From positions 1 to 23,382 of the forward strand of contig CAJTTT010000036.1 in NCBI GenBank assembly GCA_910579285.1: 23,382 nucleotides of DNA, read 5' to 3'. Numbering within the stretch: position 1 is the first letter of the stretch; each line of letters opens with the position of its first letter. Below, one piece after another: positions 16,574-23,382 of this stretch. Under the pieces are notes generated by a model. It was not told the origin of the DNA. It ran no database searches and saw nothing but the letters and a program-made list of their open reading frames with translations. Both the position numbers and the translations under genes were made by a program. This DNA comes from an uncultured Lachnospiraceae bacterium. Its GTDB lineage: Bacteria > Bacillota > Clostridia > Lachnospirales > Lachnospiraceae.

Positions 16574-17449
16574 ATGAAACAGACAGCGAATGAATGGAAC
16601 AAAGAACTTTCACAGATGTTAAAAGGCGGTGTCATCATGGACGTCACTACGCCGGAACAGGCTAAAATTGCCGAGGAGGCAGGCGCAGGCGCCGTCATGG
16701 CATTGGAGCGGGTTCCGGCAGACATCCGGGCCGCCGGCGGCGTATCGCGCATGAGCGATCCGAAAATGATCCGAAGCATACAGGATGCTGTGAGTATACC
16801 CGTCATGGCCAAATGCCGGATCGGCCACTTTGTGGAGGCCCAGATCCTGCAGGCGATCGAGATTGATTATATCGACGAGTCGGAAGTCTTGTCCCCGGCA
16901 GACGATGTCTATCATATCGATAAAACAGAATTTAAGGTTCCGTTCGTCTGCGGTGCAAGAGATCTGGGGGAAGCCCTCCGAAGAATAAACGAGGGCGCCT
17001 CCATGATCCGCACAAAGGGCGAAGCGGGAACCGGGGATGTCATGCAGGCAGTCCGGCATATGCGCAGAATGAATGCGCAGATCAGACAGTTCTCCTCCAT
17101 GAGTAAGGACGAACTGTCTGAGGCTGCCAAACAGCTGCAGGTTCCCTATGATCTGGCTGTTTTTGTCCATGAAAATGGAAAACTCCCCGTTGTAAACTTT
17201 GCAGCAGGAGGCGTTGCAACGCCTGCAGACGCGGCACTGATGATGCAGCTTGGCGCAGAGGGCGTCTTTGTCGGTTCGGGCATCTTTAAATCCGGCAATC
17301 CCGCCAAACGGGCGGCCGCTATCGTGCAGGCCGTCGCCCACTATCGCGATGCCGCCCTGATCGCAAGACTCTCGGAAGATCTGGGGGAGGCGATGGTGGG
17401 CATCAACCCGGATGAAATCAAACTGATTATGGCGGAGCGCGGCGTGTGA
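16574..17449 (+). CDS. pdxS: Pyridoxal 5'-phosphate synthase subunit PdxS
   Basis: This is the synthase subunit of the R5P-dependent vitamin B6 pathway. It joins ribose 5-phosphate, glyceraldehyde 3-phosphate and ammonia to pyridoxal phosphate in a cytoplasmic dodecamer. It has 291 residues, the usual length. The start at 16574 follows GGAGG; upstream in-frame ATGs at 16547 and 16556-16562 lack this site. Key residues are present: Asp23 in IMDVTTPEQA, first Schiff-base lysine Lys80 in PVMAKCRIGHF, and second lysine Lys148 in MIRTKGEAGTG. The phosphate loops GEAGTG and VFVGSGIFKS are intact. The glutaminase partner gene pdxT, normally directly downstream, is absent: the next gene is convergent. 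The PdxR-like gene and its operator lie upstream. Confidence 0.97.
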   Translation: MKQTANEWNKELSQMLKGGVIMDVTTPEQAKIAEEAGAGAVMALERVPADIRAAGGVSRMSDPKMIRSIQDAVSIPVMAKCRIGHFVEAQILQAIEIDYIDESEVLSPADDVYHIDKTEFKVPFVCGARDLGEALRRINEGASMIRTKGEAGTGDVMQAVRHMRRMNAQIRQFSSMSKDELSEAAKQLQVPYDLAVFVHENGKLPVVNFAAGGVATPADAALMMQLGAEGVFVGSGIFKSGNPAKRAAAIVQAVAHYRDAALIARLSEDLGEAMVGINPDEIKLIMAERGV

Positions 17450-17471
17450 GAAGGAACGCTCACATCCGCCG
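17440..17471. terminator. Hairpin between convergent pdxS and gh1-pmi genes
   Basis: CGGCG-T-GTGAG (17440-17450) can pair with CTCAC (17459-17463) and CGCCG (17467-17471) around an 8-base loop with a small bulge. It covers the pdxS stop codon and fills the 23-base gap. No T run is present, so it is only a possible terminator. Confidence 0.35.
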
Positions 17472-17472
17472 G

Positions 17473-19776
17473 TCAGACAGAAGCCGCAATCAGCTCCATC
17501 TCTCCTTGCAGCTCCACTTCGCCATAACCGCAGGGCAGGATAAAGTGGTCACCCTTCTGTATCATCTGCCCGTTAATCAGGCCTTCACCCGCCGTCACGC
17601 TCATAATCAGGAAGGGGTGCTCCTGGGAGAAGGAAATCTGCTTCGCCACATCAATCTTCCACACCTTATAATAAGGACAGGAAATCAATAAATTCTTCTG
17701 GTCTTTCGGCAGGTCTGCCGCCGCCTTGACACACTCTGCGGCAGGCTTTGCCGGAACCGTGATCACATCAATGCTCTGCTCCACATGAAGCTGTCTGGGT
17801 TTCCCGTCAGTCAGCCTGTCATAATCGTAAACCCGGTATGTAATATCTGAATTCTGCTGGGTTTCCAGAAGCATAATACCGCCCTTGATGGCGTGCACCG
17901 TACCCGGGTCAATCTGGATAAAGTCTCCCTTCTTTACCGGCAGCTCTCTGATAAACTCACCCCACCTGCCCTCTTTAATCATGGCAGTCAGCTCTTCCTT
18001 ATCCTTCGCCTTGTGGCCGATCACGAGAGTGGAATCCGTCTCGCAGTCGAGAATATACCAGCACTCTGTCTTTCCGAGGGAGCCGTTTTCATGCGTTCCC
18101 GCATAAGCGTCATCGGGATGCACCTGAATGCTCAGATCCGTCCTGGCGTCAATAATCTTTGTGAGAAGCGGGAAACGGTCAAGTCCTGTGCTTCCGAAAA
18201 GTTCCGGCTCCTCCTGCCAGAGCTGGGACAGGGTTTTTCCGGCATAAACGCCTTCTTTGACCGTACAGTCCCCGTTCGGGTGGGCGCTCACCGCCCAGCA
18301 CTCTCCCGTGCCTTCCCCCGGAATCTGGTAGGGCCAGTCTGTTCCCAGACGCTCGCCGCCCCAGATCATCTGCTTGAACACAGGATTTAAAAATAAAATC
18401 GGTTTTTCCTTCTGATTCACTGACAACACCTCCCCGTTTGTCTCCATCACTTTCTGATACCAGTATGCGGAATCCTTAGCAATCCGCTTCTGTGTCTGAA
18501 AATCCACATACACCAGGCCGAACCGTTCCGTATACCCCTTGCTCCACTCAAAATTATCCAGGAATGTCCATTCAAAATATCCTCTCACGTCCGCGCCGTC
18601 ATCGGCTGCACACTGGAGCGCCGAGAGATATTTGTCCAAAAAGGTAATGCGGTTAGGATCATGCACCCTGCCGTCCCCCGACACGATATCGTGGCAGGAC
18701 ATACCGTTCTCCGTGATGTACAGCGGCTTCTGATATCTCTCATACAGAAATTTCACACCCCAGTAGAGGCATTCCGGCGTCACCGGCCAGCCCGCTGCGG
18801 TTTTGGGAAATCCGGCCGGTCTTTCCACAAACGCAGGCTCCCCGTCCGCACCCGCGCGCACCACATATCCATTGTAAATATTCTGACCCATAAAGTCTAA
18901 CGGCTGGGCAATCAGCTCCATATCTTCCTTCGTAATCTCCGGCAGATAGTCCTTGAATCTGTCAAGCCCTTCCTCCGGGTATTTTCCCAAAAACACGGGA
19001 TCAGAAAACCATGCCACATTCCATGTCCAGTTTTCTATCGGATTGTAGAAGGAAAAAAGCACTCTTCTGGCCGCCTCGACATCCGCCGGGGCATTGCTCG
19101 CCGGATAGGCCATTCCGCAGGTGGGCGCATAGCCGATCTGAACAGGCTGTTTCGCATATTTCCTCAGATTGATGACCGCCTGCCCGTGAGCGCGCAGTGC
19201 ATTGTGGGTAATCTGAAAGGTGTCCTTTAGCGGCAGCTTTTTACCCGGCGCATGGATGCCGTGCAGATGTCCCAATCCAACGAAACACTGAGGCTCATTG
19301 AGCGTGATAAAATACTCACACAGATCCGAAAAGTTCTCCGCCACCACCTTCGCATACTCGCCAAACCACTCAATGATCTCCTCGTTGAGCCAGCCGCCGC
19401 GATCCTGCAGCGCCTGCGGCAGCTCCCAGTGGTACATCGTAATATAAGGCGTAATGCCGTTCTTTTTCATCTCCAGAATCATATCCCGGTAAAGGGCAAC
19501 GCCTTTTTCATTCACGCGCCCCGTTCCCTCCGGCAGCAGTCTCGCCCAGTTTAAGGAAAAGCGGTATGCCTTCACGCCAAGCAGACGCATCATTTTATAG
19601 TCGTCTTTATAGCGGTGCATATGGTCGCAGGAAACACATGCGTCCGTGTGATCCTCGATACCGCCTTCCTCCGTAAATGTGTCCCAGACCGATTTCCCCG
19701 CGCCGTCCGCCGGGTCTTTCCCTTCCACCTGATAGGCGCTGCTTGCTACGCCCCATACAAAGTCTTTTCGAAACAT
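17473..19776 (-). CDS. Bifunctional fusion: GH1 beta-glucosidase and class I mannose-6-phosphate isomerase
   Basis: One continuous 767-residue frame encodes two complete enzymes. Residues 1-447 are a glycoside hydrolase family 1 barrel: opening FVWGVASSAYQVEG, acid/base Glu161 in TLNEPQ, nucleophile Glu356 in YITENG, and sugar-binding LDNFEW (407-411) followed by RFGLVYVD. The NFEW motif favours unphosphorylated glucosides over 6-phosphoglucosides. After about 10 residues, 457-767 is a class I phosphomannose isomerase: FKQMIWGG, metal ligands Gln551 and His553 in IQVHPDD, Glu571 in KTECWYIL and His628 in PGTVHAI, and a complete cupin-like C-terminus. No Met or ribosome binding site occurs at the junction. 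The start at 19776 follows GGAGGG. It lies 79 bases after the SGNH esterase gene on the same strand, probably co-transcribed. Inferred role: cytoplasmic hydrolysis of beta-glucosides or mannosides coupled with Man-6-P/Fru-6-P interconversion. Confidence 0.93.
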   Translation of the reverse strand: MFRKDFVWGVASSAYQVEGKDPADGAGKSVWDTFTEEGGIEDHTDACVSCDHMHRYKDDYKMMRLLGVKAYRFSLNWARLLPEGTGRVNEKGVALYRDMILEMKKNGITPYITMYHWELPQALQDRGGWLNEEIIEWFGEYAKVVAENFSDLCEYFITLNEPQCFVGLGHLHGIHAPGKKLPLKDTFQITHNALRAHGQAVINLRKYAKQPVQIGYAPTCGMAYPASNAPADVEAARRVLFSFYNPIENWTWNVAWFSDPVFLGKYPEEGLDRFKDYLPEITKEDMELIAQPLDFMGQNIYNGYVVRAGADGEPAFVERPAGFPKTAAGWPVTPECLYWGVKFLYERYQKPLYITENGMSCHDIVSGDGRVHDPNRITFLDKYLSALQCAADDGADVRGYFEWTFLDNFEWSKGYTERFGLVYVDFQTQKRIAKDSAYWYQKVMETNGEVLSVNQKEKPILFLNPVFKQMIWGGERLGTDWPYQIPGEGTGECWAVSAHPNGDCTVKEGVYAGKTLSQLWQEEPELFGSTGLDRFPLLTKIIDARTDLSIQVHPDDAYAGTHENGSLGKTECWYILDCETDSTLVIGHKAKDKEELTAMIKEGRWGEFIRELPVKKGDFIQIDPGTVHAIKGGIMLLETQQNSDITYRVYDYDRLTDGKPRQLHVEQSIDVITVPAKPAAECVKAAADLPKDQKNLLISCPYYKVWKIDVAKQISFSQEHPFLIMSVTAGEGLINGQMIQKGDHFILPCGYGEVELQGEMELIAASV

Positions 19777-19855
19777 AGGTATCCCTCCACTTTTTCTTGC
19801 TGAGAATCCTCTTCTCAGTCATTCTTCTGCACGAACCTTAAGATATACTACATTT

Positions 19856-20965
19856 TTACGCTGTAATGACCGACACCAGATAAAAAGGCACCGCATCGTT
19901 TTCATGGGTCTGTGTGATCCGTATTTCTACTTTATGCAGACCAGGGGCCATATGATACGCCAGCGTGTCCATATGGAGACTGTCTCCCCAGGTCTCCTCA
20001 AAATTGGCATCCAGCGTGACCGCCCTCTCCTCATCCCCGTCCACCACCGCAATTGCCACAGGCGCGGGATGTTTTACCGACTTGCGGTATTGTACGGCGA
20101 TCTCCGTTCCTTCCACCTCAAAGCATATTTTTGCCCCCTGATCTTTGGCCGTCCAGCCGCGGCGGAACATATCGTTCACATACTTTTTCAGTGCGCCGTC
20201 CGCCAAAAACCCTTCACAGGCCGGGGCGCTGTTATGGTTCTGAAAACGTCTCACATGCTCATATGCATTTATCGTCAACGGTTCCGGTATGGAAAAGGGT
20301 TCCTCCACCTCCCGCCTCTGCATATAGATCTGATCCAGACAATCTGTAATGACCTCCGCCAGCAGGGCGTGCCCCTCCGAATTGGGATGCAGGTCATCCG
20401 GCGTAAGCTCCCGCCTGTCAATCACCCCTGCCTCTATCTGTGCGTAGATGGACGGCTTCATGCTGACACTTGGCAGATGATAGTGCGTCCCGATCTCCCT
20501 GTGCTTCTCTTCCGCGCTTGCGCCCGAGTCGTAAAACATATTATGTACCAATAAGACTGCCGGCTCCAGTGCGTTTCCGTACACGTTCCGCACCAGCCCT
20601 TCATAGGTTTCCCGGTAAAAATCTGTATTCTCATCATTGACCGAAAATTCGATCATAACAAAATCCGGCTTGAAAGCCAGCACATCTTCCTCCACTCTGG
20701 CTGCGCCAAACTGGGATGTCGTGCCTCCCACTCCCGCATTCACATAAGTAAATGCCGTTCTGGGAAACCGCCTTACAAACCAGTCATAAACAAGATAAGC
20801 ATAGCAGTTTGTATACTGCGAAGAGACCGATCCCTGGGTAATGGAACCACCCAGAAATGCCAATGTCATACGGTCTCCTTTTTCAGCCCGTCTCATCAGT
20901 TCCTTCATTCGATACAGATTTCCCCTGTTCACCCATCCCTTCCCGGCATGTATTTCATATCCCAT
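19856..20965 (-). CDS. Two-domain SGNH/GDSL hydrolase, probable carbohydrate acetylesterase
   Basis: This is a 369-residue cytoplasmic protein with no signal peptide. The ATG at 20965 is preferred because GGAGGAG lies 9 bases upstream; an in-frame ATG at 20986 has no such site. SGNH blocks are complete: Ser41 in FLGGSITQG, Gly80/81 in NAGVGGTTS, Asn110 in FSVND, and Asp190/His193 in TPDDLHPNSEGH. Residues from about 230 to the end form a second, strand-rich domain (ICFEVEGTEIAVQYR, MAPGLHKVEIRI) that looks like a beta-sandwich or carbohydrate-binding module. This two-domain plan recalls mannan acetylesterases of gut Lachnospiraceae (CE17-like), but that is from memory and unverified. It is upstream of and probably co-transcribed with the GH1-PMI gene. 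Confidence 0.83.
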   Translation of the reverse strand: MGYEIHAGKGWVNRGNLYRMKELMRRAEKGDRMTLAFLGGSITQGSVSSQYTNCYAYLVYDWFVRRFPRTAFTYVNAGVGGTTSQFGAARVEEDVLAFKPDFVMIEFSVNDENTDFYRETYEGLVRNVYGNALEPAVLLVHNMFYDSGASAEEKHREIGTHYHLPSVSMKPSIYAQIEAGVIDRRELTPDDLHPNSEGHALLAEVITDCLDQIYMQRREVEEPFSIPEPLTINAYEHVRRFQNHNSAPACEGFLADGALKKYVNDMFRRGWTAKDQGAKICFEVEGTEIAVQYRKSVKHPAPVAIAVVDGDEERAVTLDANFEETWGDSLHMDTLAYHMAPGLHKVEIRITQTHENDAVPFYLVSVITA

Positions 20966-21237
20966 TTTCTCGTTCTCCTCCGCCATCTGAATCGTATCCG
21001 CCGGCCAGCCGCATGCAAAGCTAATTTTAGCTCATATTTGACTAACAAATTATTTGGCTGCGACAGACACAAACACATTCTTATTGCCTCTCATTTTACT
21101 ATCGCAGCCAAAAAATAACAAGTAAAACAAATTTTCTTTTTTTATTTTATGAAATGCGCACAAAATTCAGCATCACATTTTAGCTATTTAATTAGCCATT
21201 TAACACTTAATAATAAGCCAATTTTAATCTTCGAGTT
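20966..21237. other. AT-rich intergenic space, 272 bases, with two inverted repeats
   Basis: No convincing gene is seen on either strand. A perfect 14-base palindrome AGCTAATTTTAGCT occupies 21019-21032. An 11-base perfect inverted repeat has arms TTTGGCTGCGA (21053-21063) and TCGCAGCCAAA (21102-21112) with 38 bases between. The spacer must contain the promoter for the SGNH gene on the - strand, but no good -35/-10 pair was found; a TAAAAT inside the palindrome is a weak -10 candidate. Near spoVAF only a weak, AT-rich hairpin (GCTAATTAAATAGC region, about 21180-21196) could act as a terminator. Confidence 0.5.
21053..21112. repeat. Perfect 11-base inverted repeat with 38-base spacer
   Basis: Arms TTTGGCTGCGA and TCGCAGCCAAA are GC-rich at the core in otherwise AT-rich DNA upstream of the SGNH esterase gene. 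There is no T run on the downstream side of either strand, which argues against a terminator. Paired operator sites or a structured 5' leader are possible. Confidence 0.6.
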
Positions 21238-22662
21238 TTATTGTTTTGCCTCTGGGAGGCGAAGCCGCAGGAGACGTTTCGTCAACTGTCTGAAGTTAAA
21301 AGGCAGCAAGGGATAGATATAGCTTTTATCCGACAATGTCTTGTTGAAGGCAATGGACAGCAGGAAGAGCAGAACCGCTCCCACATAACCGTAAATGCCA
21401 AAAATCGCTGTCAAAATAAGATTGATAATCCGCATAAATTTTAGGGCGTAGCCAAGCTCATAGTTCTGCTGGGTGTAGTTGGCGATGGCCACGAACGCCA
21501 TGTAAAGCATCACCTCCGAATTGAACCAGCCGCTGTTGACAGAAAACTCGCCAAGCACCAAAGCCGCCATCACACTTAAGGGGGTGCTCAGCATATTCGG
21601 CGTGTTGACCGCCGCCAGCTTCAATCCATCAATGGCCAGCTCCAGTATGAGAAACTGCGCAATCAGCGGAATGTTTGATTCCTCCTGCAGCATGATAAAC
21701 TGAAAACTCTCTGGAACCCACTGGGGATTTTCCATCAGCAGAAGAAACGTGGGCGTCATAATATAGGTGAGGATCGAAATGATAAACCGCGTCAGACGCA
21801 GGTATGTCCCCGTAATGGGCGGGAAATAATAGTCGTCCGCCTCCTCCACGATATCAAAGATCGAAGTCGGCACAATCATGGCCGAGGGGGAATTGTCCAC
21901 CAAAATCACAATATCTCCCTCGAGCACCTGGGCCGCCGCCACATCCGGCCTCTCCGTAAATTTGAATTTGGGAAAAGGGTTAAACCATTTCCGCTGATAG
22001 AGGCACTCCGCAAGACTCTCCTGGTTCATGGTAAGCGCATCCACTTTGATATTCTGAATCCGCTTTTTTACCTTCTCCAAAAACGCGTGATCCACCCGGT
22101 TGTCCATATAGCAGAGCACGATGTCTGTCTGGGAACTTTTCCCGGCGTTCATCATTTCCATGCGAAGCTCAGTGCTGCGGATTCGTCTTCTGATCAGAGC
22201 CGTGTTAAAGACCACCGTCTCCACAAAACCATCTTTACTGCCGCGCAGGGTTTTATCCTTGTCCGGCTCCGAAACACTTCTGGCAGGATAGGTTCTGGAA
22301 TCGATCAGCACACATCTGTCATACCCATCAATAAAGAGCGCAAACACACCTGACAGAATATTGTAGATGATATCGTCCCACTTATCCTTGAGATCCACCT
22401 CCACATAGGGCGTGGCCTTCTTCGCCATCTCATAGGCGCTCTCCGGCATCTTGTCCGGCGTCAGGCCGATAAAATACTGCAGGATCTTCATCATCAGCTC
22501 ATCCTTGCAGAAACCGTCTATAAAATAGATGCACGCCTGTCTGCCGCCCACGTCTATCACGCGGTAGACCACGTCAAAACTTACATCCGGCGACATATGC
22601 GCCTTCATATATGCCATGCTTTCCTGCAGGGAGGTTGTCATCTTTTCCTTATTATCCAACAC
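21238..22662 (-). CDS. spoVAF: Spore germination protein, SpoVAF/GerA family
   Basis: This is an inner spore-membrane protein of about 474 residues. The N-terminal cytoplasmic half has SFDVVYRVIDVGGRQACIY, YFIDGFCKDEL, and the family hallmark SEPDKDKTLRGSKDGFVET followed by NTALIRRRIR. The C-terminal half has about five or six hydrophobic segments (from ILTYIMTPTFLLLM onward) with IPLIAQFLILELAIDGLKLA. The DGF.KD segment and wording fit SpoVAF better than GerAA nutrient receptors. Family knowledge: SpoVAF is a GerA-like subunit that boosts ion release during germination. Start: AAGGAG (22675-22670 on the - strand) precedes GTG at 22662 and TTG at 22659; ATG at 22677 overlaps that site, and ATG at 22641 is a further option. 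It stands alone, with no spoVA or gerB/gerC genes next to it. Confidence 0.85.
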   Translation of the reverse strand: MLDNKEKMTTSLQESMAYMKAHMSPDVSFDVVYRVIDVGGRQACIYFIDGFCKDELMMKILQYFIGLTPDKMPESAYEMAKKATPYVEVDLKDKWDDIIYNILSGVFALFIDGYDRCVLIDSRTYPARSVSEPDKDKTLRGSKDGFVETVVFNTALIRRRIRSTELRMEMMNAGKSSQTDIVLCYMDNRVDHAFLEKVKKRIQNIKVDALTMNQESLAECLYQRKWFNPFPKFKFTERPDVAAAQVLEGDIVILVDNSPSAMIVPTSIFDIVEEADDYYFPPITGTYLRLTRFIISILTYIMTPTFLLLMENPQWVPESFQFIMLQEESNIPLIAQFLILELAIDGLKLAAVNTPNMLSTPLSVMAALVLGEFSVNSGWFNSEVMLYMAFVAIANYTQQNYELGYALKFMRIINLILTAIFGIYGYVGAVLLFLLSIAFNKTLSDKSYIYPLLPFNFRQLTKRLLRLRLPEAKQ

Positions 22663-22663
22663 A

Positions 22664-22719
22664 AAAACTCCTTCCATGACTTACCATTGTTTCCCATAGT
22701 ATGTCTTGGAAGGAGTTTT
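22664..22719 (-). terminator. Intrinsic terminator of the MCP gene, overlapping the spoVAF translation start
   Basis: On the - strand a 13-base perfect stem (22719-22707 with 22676-22664) surrounds an inner, 8-of-10 paired extension and an 8-base loop, followed by TTTTT. It lies 26 bases after the chemotaxis gene stop codon. The 3' arm contains the spoVAF Shine-Dalgarno sequence GGAAGGAG. Confidence 0.85.
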
Positions 22720-22726
22720 CTTATGC
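22697..22726 (-). promoter_or_regulatory. Sigma-G-like forespore promoter of spoVAF
   Basis: On the - strand GCATA (22726-22722) and CATACTA (22703-22697) are 18 bases apart. This matches the published B. subtilis sigma-G consensus GHATR-N17/18-CATNHTA at every specified position. The start of transcription would be near 22690, about 28 bases before the GTG, inside the terminator loop. Confidence 0.7.
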
Positions 22727-22745
22727 ATATCAAATGACGGTTCCT

Positions 22746-23382
22746 TTACGCCTCCCGGTTCAAAATCCTGCTCATTTCATCTACCATCTCATTAATGACG
22801 CCGGCCTGTTTGGTCACCTCCGCCGTGTCTCCGGCATTGCCTTCCGCCATGCTGTTGATGGAATGGAACTGTTCATTCTCCTTTCGGATGCTCTCCGCAA
22901 TATCCTGATTGATGGTTACGGTTCTCTCAATTACCTCCGCCTGCTTTGCATATGTGTCACCCATCGTCTGCACCGCGCTGACTGATTCGTTGAGAAGCTC
23001 TGTCATATCCCGCATACTCTTAAATACATTGTCAAAATACGCATTCTGCGTGCCAAGCTTGGACGAGTTCTCTTCCACCTGCGCTGTGATCTCCGTCACG
23101 TTATTCTGTACCCGCTCAATCACGGACTGCACCACTTTAAGCGATTCCTGTGTGCTGTGTGCAAGGGTGCCCACCTCGGTAGCAACCACCGCAAACCCTT
23201 TTCCTGCCTCGCCCGCTCTCGCAGCCTCAATGGATGCATTCAGCGCCAGCAGATTGGTGGAGGAGGAAATGTCGCTGATGAGCTTTAAGGTAACGCCTAT
23301 CTCCTGCACCGCATCGGACAGCTTTCGCGCCACCTCAGTCGTAAGCTGCATGGAATCCGACACTTCTCCGTTGATTTTATGC
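22746..23382 (-). CDS. Methyl-accepting chemotaxis protein, C-terminal part (5' truncated by window edge)
   Basis: The frame is open to the right edge (HKINGEV before the first GTG at 23363), so only the last 212 or so residues are seen. It contains the highly conserved cytoplasmic hairpin tip of chemoreceptors, SIEAARAGEAGKGFAVVATE, preceded by STNLLALNA and followed by long heptad-patterned helices (NNVTEITAQVEENSSKL and onward). Family knowledge: the tip binds CheA and CheW and controls the kinase; the flanking helices carry methylation sites. Ligand-binding and membrane parts lie outside the window. No pentapeptide tail for CheR/CheB is present at the C-terminus (ending NREA). Transcription ends at the hairpin 22664-22719. 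Confidence 0.93.
   Translation of the reverse strand, partial: HKINGEVSDSMQLTTEVARKLSDAVQEIGVTLKLISDISSSTNLLALNASIEAARAGEAGKGFAVVATEVGTLAHSTQESLKVVQSVIERVQNNVTEITAQVEENSSKLGTQNAYFDNVFKSMRDMTELLNESVSAVQTMGDTYAKQAEVIERTVTINQDIAESIRKENEQFHSINSMAEGNAGDTAEVTKQAGVINEMVDEMSRILNREA

Noticed and set aside
17440..17471. Confident intrinsic terminator for pdxS
   Set aside because: The stem is plausible but there is no T run on either strand, so it was kept only as a low-confidence feature.
17473..19776. Reading the GH1 part as a 6-phospho-beta-glucosidase (PTS-linked)
   Set aside because: The LDNFEW motif at 407-411 is that of enzymes for unphosphorylated sugars; 6-phospho enzymes carry a different Ser/Lys/Tyr phosphate pocket there.
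19800..19818. Short hairpin CTGAGAA/TTCTCAG between the SGNH and GH1-PMI genes as a terminator
   Set aside because: The 7-base stem is weak and is not followed by a T run; read-through from the esterase gene is more likely.
21238..22662. Naming the germination gene gerAA or gerKA
   Set aside because: No gerB or gerC partner follows, and the SFDVV, YFIDGFCKD and RGSKDGFVET wording fits SpoVAF better; phylogeny would decide.
1..23382. CRISPR array, tRNA, rRNA, phage defence island
   Set aside because: No regularly spaced repeats, no tRNA-like cloverleaf, no rRNA sequence and no recognised defence genes were seen apart from the single toxin-antitoxin pair.

Overview
The window looks like chromosomal DNA from an anaerobic, spore-forming, Gram-positive Clostridia, most probably a Lachnospiraceae-type gut bacterium. 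The grounds are a SpoVAF/GerA-type germination protein behind a good sigma-G-like promoter, strong AGGAGG-type ribosome binding sites, a MocR/PdxS pair for vitamin B6, intracellular glycoside hydrolases without signal peptides, and intermediate GC content. Taxonomy is inferred from gene content and was not tested by alignment.

Left edge (1-1613): the 3' end of a large serine recombinase, then a compact ParD/RelB-like and ParE/RelE-like toxin-antitoxin pair with its own promoter, an unidentified C-terminal coding remnant and a hairpin. This reads as the end of an integrated mobile element. 1614-6695: an orphan hybrid histidine kinase with two periplasmic-binding-type sensor domains, divergent from a cytoplasmic beta-helix glycosidase resembling GH120 beta-xylosidases. 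6708-10592: an SDR-type nucleoside-diphosphate-sugar epimerase-like protein, a cyclopropane-fatty-acid synthase and a MATE exporter. 10612-14929: a three-gene ABC operon of the MacB/FtsX type in which the first permease carries an N-terminal XRE DNA-binding domain. 15021-17449: a PdxR-like MocR regulator divergent from pdxS, with a repeat/palindrome operator between them. 17473-20965: an SGNH esterase followed by a single polypeptide joining a GH1 beta-glucosidase to a class I mannose-6-phosphate isomerase. 20966-21237: an AT-rich spacer with inverted repeats. 21238-23382: spoVAF and the 3' part of a methyl-accepting chemotaxis protein gene.

The most notable observations are: (1) the GH1-PMI fusion, which with the adjacent esterase suggests intracellular processing of acetylated glucomannan-type oligosaccharides; (2) the XRE-FtsX permease fusion, which could couple an ABC system directly to its own transcription; (3) a sigma-G-like promoter embedded in a terminator hairpin whose distal arm contains the spoVAF Shine-Dalgarno sequence, so only sporulation transcripts should carry a free ribosome binding site; and (4) the MocR operator architecture. 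No CRISPR array, rRNA or tRNA was recognised.
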